NCBI GenBank assembly: GCA_014825775.1
Contig: MVAQ01000215.1
Span: 1-38,181 of the forward strand
Reading direction: 5' to 3'
Source: Krasilnikovozyma curviuscula
Lineage: Eukaryota; Basidiomycota; Tremellomycetes; Cystofilobasidiales; Mrakiaceae
Length of the DNA stretch: 38,181 nucleotides
Part shown: positions 32,196 through 38,181 of the stretch, in pieces
How positions within the stretch are numbered: position 1 is the first letter of the stretch
Layout of the letters: every line of letters starts with the position of its first letter
Translations under genes and position numbers: made by a program
The notes under the pieces: generated by a model
What the model was told of the DNA's origin: nothing
Database searches by the model: none
The model's input: the letters and a program-made list of their open reading frames with translations, nothing else

Positions 32196-34591
32196 ATGGC
32201 CATTGAACCAACGACCCACAGCGACCTACAGGCGATTCCCTTCCAGGTAAAAGACTGGAAGGCAGCCGCATCAGCCAAGAAGCTCAAACAACAAAGTCTA
32301 ATCCCAGTGGAATGGATCATACCAGCGTCTCTTCTCCCTCCAGACTCAAAGACGAACGTTCAGGACGTCGTCAAGAATTGCGGTGGAATCTTGAGTGAAA
32401 AGGAACTCGAAATCACCGAGATTGACGATGTTGGAACTCTAGTTGGGAAAATGAAGGTGGGGGAGTACACCGCTGTCGAAGTCACAACTGGTTAGTGTAC
32501 AGACATTATGGTCTCCCCTGCTTCTCTACGAAGATGTCCTAACCACCTTTTGGCCTATTTTGTCGAATAGCCTACTGCAAACGAGCTGCCATTGCTCAGC
32601 AGGTGGTCAACTGTCTGACTGAGATCTTTTTCGACCAAGCACTGGCCAACGCAGCGGAGCTGGATGCTCATTTCATTGCTACTGGCGAGCTGAAAGGCCC
32701 CTTCCATGGTGTACCTGTCTCATTGAAGGTGAGTCTAAGGTCTCTCTGGGTGAGATCCATTCTCATAACTATTTTCATTGACCTGGCACAACCACTCTTG
32801 CTTCTCTGCAGGACATGGCGCTTGTCAAAGGTCAGTTGGATCGCGCTCTCGCCCTGCAGATTGGGCGGCGCGTGATGGAGGTTGATTTTTATATTTTCTT
32901 CAACATCGGTCTCGTCTCTGCTTCCAGGTATCGAAACAACAAATGGCTACGTTTCTTGGATCGGTAACGTCGCTACCGAGAACGCAGACTTGGTGGACTG
33001 CCTGTTGAACGCGGGGGCAGTCATGTATTGTAAAACCCAGATTCCTTTGTCACTAATGATTGCGGATTCGAAGAATAAGTGAGTTCCGCTTTCAAGCGTT
33101 TTCTTGTTTCTTTACTGATATGTGTGTCTTTCCTTTTACAGCATCTATGGAAGGGCGCTAAATCCTTTCAACCGCACACTTACCCCTGGAGGGTCTTCTG
33201 GCGGGGAGGGTGCTCTGATCGGCTTCAAGGGTGAATTACTACTCTTTCTTCATAATTAATGAGCAGATCTTTAATGACTTACTTCCATTTGCTCCTCCTC
33301 AGGATCTATCATTGGGGTTGGCACCGACATTGCAGGCTCGATTCGAATTCCAGCGACCTGTCAAGGACTCTACGGCTTGAAAGTGTCAAATGGTAAGCAC
33401 AATCGACAGATGAGAAGTTATGTTGAGTATAACCATAGATCCTGATCAAGAGAAACCCGTTCTTCGTCTTGACAGCCCGACTTCCTTACACCGGACTGAT
33501 TCACTCTGGAGGTGGAAACGAAGGAATCGCTGCCTCCTGCGGACCATTAGGTAGATCGGTTGACAGTTTGGAGCTCTTCATGAAGAGTATATTGGATCAG
33601 GAGCCCTGGTCTATCTGTCCAGCTGGTGCGTTCACAACTCGCCGTCGTTGCTGGTTGTCTAGCTGACTTCCACTACTTGGCCACCAGTCACTCCCATGCC
33701 ATGGCGACCATCAGAGGTTCCAAAAGATCTAACATTTGCTGTCATTTATGACGACGGTATTGCAACCCCCCATCCACCAATCCAGAGAGCCCTCAAGGAA
33801 ACAGTCACCAAGCTGAGGGCCGCTGGATACGAAGTCGTCGAACTTGACGTTGGTACTCTGCACATTGAGGCATTGGTAGCTGCAGTTCCTATCTACTCTC
33901 AAGATGGTGGTCTGCCCTTCTTGGAAGCAGTTGAGGCTAGCGGTGAACCTGTTTACCCGTAAGTTTGGACTTCCTCCTTGTAGCAGCTGTGTTTGCAAAT
34001 AAATGCTGACCGTTCCATGACCTCTGTGTTTCTGTTGCAGTGAAATTTCTAATGGTCTCATCGGCGGAAAAGTCGTGTCTTCGACTGAGGTCTTCGAATC
34101 TGTTGTCAAGCGCAATGCATTCCGACGTAAATACGCGGCGTTCCTTCTGGATCAAGCCAAGACCACCAAAAGTGGTCGAATTGATGCTGTCATCTCGCCT
34201 GTAGCGTCTCACGTCGCACCTCCTCATGATACTTGGAGGGGCGCGTCTTACACGGTGAGTTTACTAGTCGTATCGTTTGACTTTCACGATCTTATTTGAC
34301 TTGGTATATCTACCACTCGTTCTTCTAAAGGCCATATGGAACTTGCTAGACTCTGCCGCTGGTGTAGTGCCAATCGGTGTTGTTGACCCAGTACTCGACG
34401 CTGTAACTGAAGAATGGACAAATTATGTGCCTCTGCAGTCTGGACTTGGACCCATTGATGAGACATCCAAAGCGATGTACACTGGCCCAGAGAAGTTCAA
34501 AGATGCTCCCATCTGCTTGCAGGTTCTTTCTGGAAGGTTGAAGGAAGAGACATGTTTGGCGGCGATTAGAGTCATTTCTCAGCTGAAATAG
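32196..34591 (+). CDS. Amidase-signature hydrolase (acetamidase-like)
   Basis: Hydrolyses an amide to acid and ammonia, by family resemblance like fungal acetamidase (amdS). Ten exons (32196-32490, 32571-32728, 32812-32830, 32928-33078, 33142-33230, 33303-33392, 33476-33625, 33688-33958, 34041-34254, 34331-34591) give 565 aa, near the ~550 aa of AmdS. The Ser-cisSer-Lys triad is K151 (VSLKDMALVKG), S226 in TPGGSSGGEGA and S250 in GTDIAGSIRIPA. The 24-residue gap between the two serines equals that in FAAH. The N-terminal FQVKDWKAAASAKK region and the C-terminal DAPICLQVLSGRLKEE also fit fungal amidases. It probably supplies nitrogen or carbon; the true amide is not known. It is convergent with the zinc-cluster gene, 130 bp away. 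Confidence 0.92.
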
Positions 34592-34720
34592 ACGTAATAG
34601 CAGCGTTCAGCTTCTCATGTCGACTATAAGTTTTGACGACGATATCATCTTTCTTTCTGTGTCAATAATTTCAACAGAGTTATCCAATAATCTCTATCTT
34701 TACGCACAGTGCGATAGGTA

Positions 34721-36971
34721 TCACACTATCAAAGGCGAGCCCATCGACTTCAAAACATCGGACCAACTCCTCGAGAGATCTCCCGCATCCCTACTCGCCC
34801 AAACTTCCTTCAATACTTCCTCAGCGATAAAATGTGGTGTCGTTCCAAAGTTCGAGAGCGCATTGAGTGATGCAAGCGTAGTGGTTCGCTCATCGCCGTA
34901 CGCTTCACTCCCAGCAATCTACAGGTAAAACAGGACGTATTTGTTAATAACTGCATAGCATCAGCACTCATAGTGAAGAAAAATGTATTGAATTACTAGA
35001 AGTGGCAGCACGATCCCGACGTGCATGTCCAGGGGGATTTCGGCGATGATCTCCAACACAGACTTGACACACCGACGGATCCTGAGATCAGAAGCTGGTA
35101 CCTCAAAGATTTCTCTCAGAATGAAAGCCCGAAGCGAATAACGGAAAAGCTTCAACCCCGAAAAACCAAACCATGGTGAGCTGTGGGATGTGAACTAGAG
35201 TTTTGTGGGGACTCACTTCGTGTCCAAGCTGAACCCTCGATGGATCTCCTTTACCGCTGAAGCACTCTGAAAAGGCCCAGTCTGACGTCAAGTCTGTCTC
35301 CATCGTCTGTGCAGCGAGCTTGATCTCAGTCTCTTCCCACAGGAGACTCTCAGATGATATACTGCCCATCCTCCTCTTGACAGACCTGAGCTGGACAACA
35401 AGATTCGAAGCAGTCGCCACCAGTTTCCACATCTCTCTTCTGATTCCAAAGATGTTCTCGATACCCACAGAACGGCTACTGAGAGAGCTCGCGATCAGAG
35501 TTGGAAGGAGTGAGAGACCGATGGAATAATTGCTGTTGCTGATGACGAGATGTTGCTCGTCAGTTGGAGTCACGTCGGTGCCGTTGTAATTGTCGTGGAA
35601 GAAAGCGTTCTCTGGTGGGATTTCTTCGTCATTCGATAAACAATAGAGGATTTCATACACCGCAATGATTTCCTCGAAAGCGAAGATGCTGGCCGAGTAG
35701 AAGGAGCTAGTTCGCGCTTGGCTGAAATCCCGTTTCCGCCGATAAGCCTTATAGTTCTGCAGCAGAGATAATGGCATTCGACTTTCTCCTTGAATCAGCT
35801 ATGGGAGGTGGCGACGCTGAATATTTTGGTCCGGCAACGCGACAACAAACGAACTACCACTCACTGAGCTGGAGATTAACAGCACCGTGGCAGCCAAGCG
35901 CGCTGTCTCGACACCATCCCTTTCACGTTCAGTGAGTTTGGGGAAATACACATTTCCAATGTCCGCATCCTCTAGTTCTTGTCGTTGAGACTCTTGACGC
36001 AGCAGACCAATGGCCTTCTGGCGATGTTTCCGCGCTGCGGAGATGTACCGGCCTGGACCAGATAGTCTGGAAGACGACGCCGATGCATTTGTCGACGTTG
36101 AACCTTGACCCAGGAAGGATGTCGACTGCGATACGTGAAGGTTATTGCGGTGAATGGCGGAGATGCAGAGGATGGCTTGGAGGAGAGCTGGATGTGCAAA
36201 AGACGCTGATGGTGCTGTCGCCAAGGCAACTGGAATAAGGTAGGATGTTGAGGTCGACCTTCTGTATATACTGACTAGAGACGGTCCAGTTTGCTTGTCG
36301 AAGAAGTGGACGAGCTGCGCAAATGGAAAGGAAACCGCATTTTGAGCAAACATGGACCACGGAGTGAGTTCACGAGTAGCAACAGGGCTCACTTCTCTAT
36401 CGCTGGACTCAGGAAGAAGACCAGCTTCCATAGACGGCTGATACAGTAGCATAACCTGCTGATCCGTGAGAACTGGCCATGAAGCTTCGTTATTCAGCGA
36501 GGCTGACCTCAATGGCTGATAAGTAGGGGTTTCCTTCTGGAAAGCAGATGGACCTTCGATCGGGATGAAATCATTGATTTCTATACTTAGTGTGGTTGAT
36601 GAAGAGCTTATCAGTTGCTCGAAGCTGGCTAGATCCAATGGAACATGTTCCATTGTGCTGCCGCTGCTGGAAGCGGTTGCTGAGGCAGCATTGACTGAGG
36701 ATTCTCCTGACTTTGAGACCGGATACACGCAGTCAACAGAGTCCCTCGAGCATTTGATACACATTGGCTTCTCCTCCGTGCACTTTGAAAGTCAGAGTGA
36801 GATCAGGTTAGGCAAAGCGGGTGACCTCTGTAGACGAACAGGGTCCTTTCTCACCTTGAGCCTCTTTTGTTTACATCTGACACAACCCGCCCTCGACCTT
36901 GGATGAGGTATCCTCTTGCCTTGACCAGGTCCAAGCCTCTTGGAAGGCGCCGTCGTTATGGAGTCAGGCAT
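34721..36971 (-). CDS. Zn2Cys6 fungal transcription factor (~660 aa)
   Basis: Probable nuclear regulator, possibly of the neighbouring amidase/MFS genes (inference from position). Five exons by my reading. The zinc cluster is C30-x2-C33-x6-C40-x6-C47-x2-C50-x6-C57, interrupted by an intron after K39. A Ser-rich linker follows, then a fungal regulatory domain with FAQLVHFFDKQTG, HPALLQAILCISAIHRNN, then NYKAYRRKRDFSQ and AVYEILYC. The C-terminus is assembled as RVQLGHE/LFRYSLRAFI and LPLL/IAGSEAYGDERT, ending KSMGSPLIV. The start at 36971 was chosen over an in-frame ATG at 37067 because a TATA-like TATATTTATT occupies that upstream ATG. The C-terminal exons lie opposite a plus-strand open frame (34617-34928) that is only a shadow. 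Confidence 0.87.
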
Positions 36972-37336
36972 CCTTTGGTCGCCGTTGATAGGAGCTTTGT
37001 TCGCGCGTACGGCAAGGAATCCGGAACTGGTCGATATATTGCAATGCCCCCCAATCTCGCAGGGCATATATTTATTCCATACTACTTCAAGTTTATATAT
37101 TTTTTAGTTTCCATTTTCTTTATTAGGAAACAGGAACTAGCTTAAAAGGTCCAAGCTAAGGGTTCCGAAAAATCTCATTAATAGTCGTCAGAGGTCGTTA
37201 CAAGCTGAGGATGAGCGATAGGATCATGATAGAGAAGCCAGATGATGTGATGAGAGTAGGTTAGGGTGTAGATCTCCCTAGAAGTGATTGATGGTGCTGC
37301 TAGTGGTGATGAAAGCGCACTGAGCTTCCCCTCAGG
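36972..37336. other. Intergenic region with TATA-like element
   Basis: About 365 bp between the zinc-cluster start and the stop of the last gene. A TATA-like sequence (minus strand AATAAATATATG, 37065-37076) is placed about 95-105 bp before the zinc-cluster ATG. No gene is seen. Confidence 0.5.
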
Positions 37337-37972
37337 CTATTCATGACTAGCAACGGCTAATCCTTTGAGCCGGTCCAACAGCTCATCGACCCTTCCATTA
37401 CCCTTCCCTCTGAAACTCTCAAAATCCCGTAAACCTGTAGGTGTAGAAGGTACGTCGAACTCCTCATCCCACTGCGAGCGCAAACCGAATCAATCAGCGT
37501 CCCTTCTTGACGTGAGACACCCCAGGGTACAGATGGCCTCACCTCAGATCGCTTCAGCTTCAGCGGTATCAGCACTTTTCCCCGTGGACTGCCATGCCAT
37601 TTCGATGGTGACGTCGGCGACGAGGTGGATGGCGGCGCGTGAGTTTTGGTGTCTATAAGCGAAGTCGATGGTATAGGTACAGAATCTCTCGACAATGACT
37701 GCGAGACGAAGAAGGAATCTTCCACCGATTCGTGTGGTGATGGACTCGAATTTATCTTGAAGTAGGAAAGAGACTTGATTTAAGCACCAACAAACCTGCG
37801 CAGGGAGAGATGTAAGCATGTTTTCGCTCACCCAATCAGCCAATTCCTTCTCAATCATCTGTCTTTCATCCTCCCTCAGGAATCTGTTTGGTTTAGTTTC
37901 TGAAGTTCTTGAAGATTCAGAACTAGTTGGGCTTTCACCGTCGTCTACCCCTTTCTGTTCATCACCGCTCAT
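37337..37972 (-). CDS. Unrecognised acidic/Ser-rich protein (174 aa), 5' end uncertain
   Basis: Not recognised. Three exons (37972-37796, 37755-37543, 37471-37337) joined by a 40-nt and a 71-nt intron give 174 aa in frame. The N-terminus (from MSGDEQKGVDDGES) is acidic and Ser-rich, followed by an amphipathic helix (DERQMIEKELADWVSENML). The middle is Ser/Pro-rich with a basic KLKRSE. The C-terminal block WDEEFDVPSTPTGLRDF followed by GRVDELLDRLKGLAV looks conserved and may be a binding motif. No signal peptide or membrane segment is seen. The frame stays open upstream to about 38000 without another ATG, so a further 5' exon beyond, or past the window edge, is possible. Confidence 0.6.
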
Positions 37973-38181
37973 TTCGTTCGAAGTCAAGCTATCGGTCACC
38001 AGTAAATTATTTATTCACGAGCTCATCAGGGGGTACTGGAGGAGGAGAAACAGAGAGAAGCTGCTTGATTGGAAGGTATGTCTTGGATTAGAGTGCTGGG
38101 AGTAGTTTGGTTTCTGGAGTGGTCCAAGCGATCTCCTTCCTCCGCTACTTTTGTTGGATCAAGAGGTCCAAGCTTTGGGGG
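37973..38181. other. Right edge
   Basis: Just over 200 bp with no feature I can support. It should hold the promoter or an undetected 5' exon of the preceding minus-strand gene. Confidence 0.4.

Noticed and set aside
34617..34928. 103-residue plus-strand frame after the amidase
   Set aside because: It lies opposite the last exon of the minus-strand zinc-cluster gene, whose sequence (IAGSEAYGDERT...) fits the family end.
36972..37067. Longer N-terminus of the second zinc-cluster factor starting at 37067
   Set aside because: The upstream ATG is embedded in a TATA-like sequence and the 32 extra residues show no family similarity. Not fully excluded.
1..38181. tRNA, rRNA, CRISPR arrays, phage or intact transposons
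   Set aside because: Read for these by eye on both strands; no cloverleaf with a GGTTCGAATCC-type arm, no regular spacer array and no complete transposase or retroelement was seen. A tRNAscan and Infernal run would settle small RNAs.

Overview
This is nuclear DNA of a basidiomycete fungus, most likely a tremellomycete yeast (the Cryptococcus/Kwoniella/Tremella group; lineage is inference). Genes are packed on both strands and cut by many very short GT-AG introns, mostly 40-75 nt. Pyrimidine-rich leaders precede several starts, and the proteins are of ordinary fungal families. I saw no bacterial features, no tRNA or rRNA gene, no CRISPR array and no intact transposon. For all genes I read splice junctions from donor/acceptor sites and conserved protein blocks. 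For eight genes (Old Yellow Enzyme, PhyH, peptide transporter, first zinc-cluster factor, primase, aldo-keto reductase, both GNAT proteins) and the amidase, the exon sums are exact multiples of three.

Left part (1-10.2 kb): about 2 kb with no recognisable gene, then an Old Yellow Enzyme flavin oxidoreductase (2126-3763, +). A second gene-poor stretch (3764-5099) carries a hairpin, a short telomere-like run and a possible reverse-transcriptase relic. A phytanoyl-CoA-dioxygenase-like gene (5100-7009, -) is divergent from a POT peptide transporter (7570-10234, +). Their shared control region holds three copies of a ~73-bp tandem repeat.

Middle (10.6-25.8 kb): a large Zn2Cys6 transcription factor (10649-14442, +), the DNA primase small subunit PRI1 (14932-16768, +), a pyridoxal-reductase-like aldo-keto reductase (17384-18866, +), an unrecognised Ser-rich 712-residue protein (19979-22414, +), a HAD phosphatase like yeast YNL010W/PYP1 (22919-24302, -) and a GNAT acetyltransferase (24568-25792, -).

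Right part (26.1-38.2 kb): a second GNAT gene (26167-27008, +) divergent from the first. Then comes a block that looks catabolic: a GH78-like alpha-L-rhamnosidase (27069-29392, -), an MFS transporter (29664-31945, -) divergent from an amidase-signature enzyme (32196-34591, +), and a second Zn2Cys6 factor (34721-36971, -). The window closes with an unrecognised 174-residue protein (37337-37972, -).

Functional reading (inference): housekeeping genes (primase, phosphatase) sit between nutrient-acquisition genes. The amidase/MFS pair shares a 250-bp promoter and ends next to a zinc-cluster regulator, the usual arrangement of a small inducible catabolic cluster.
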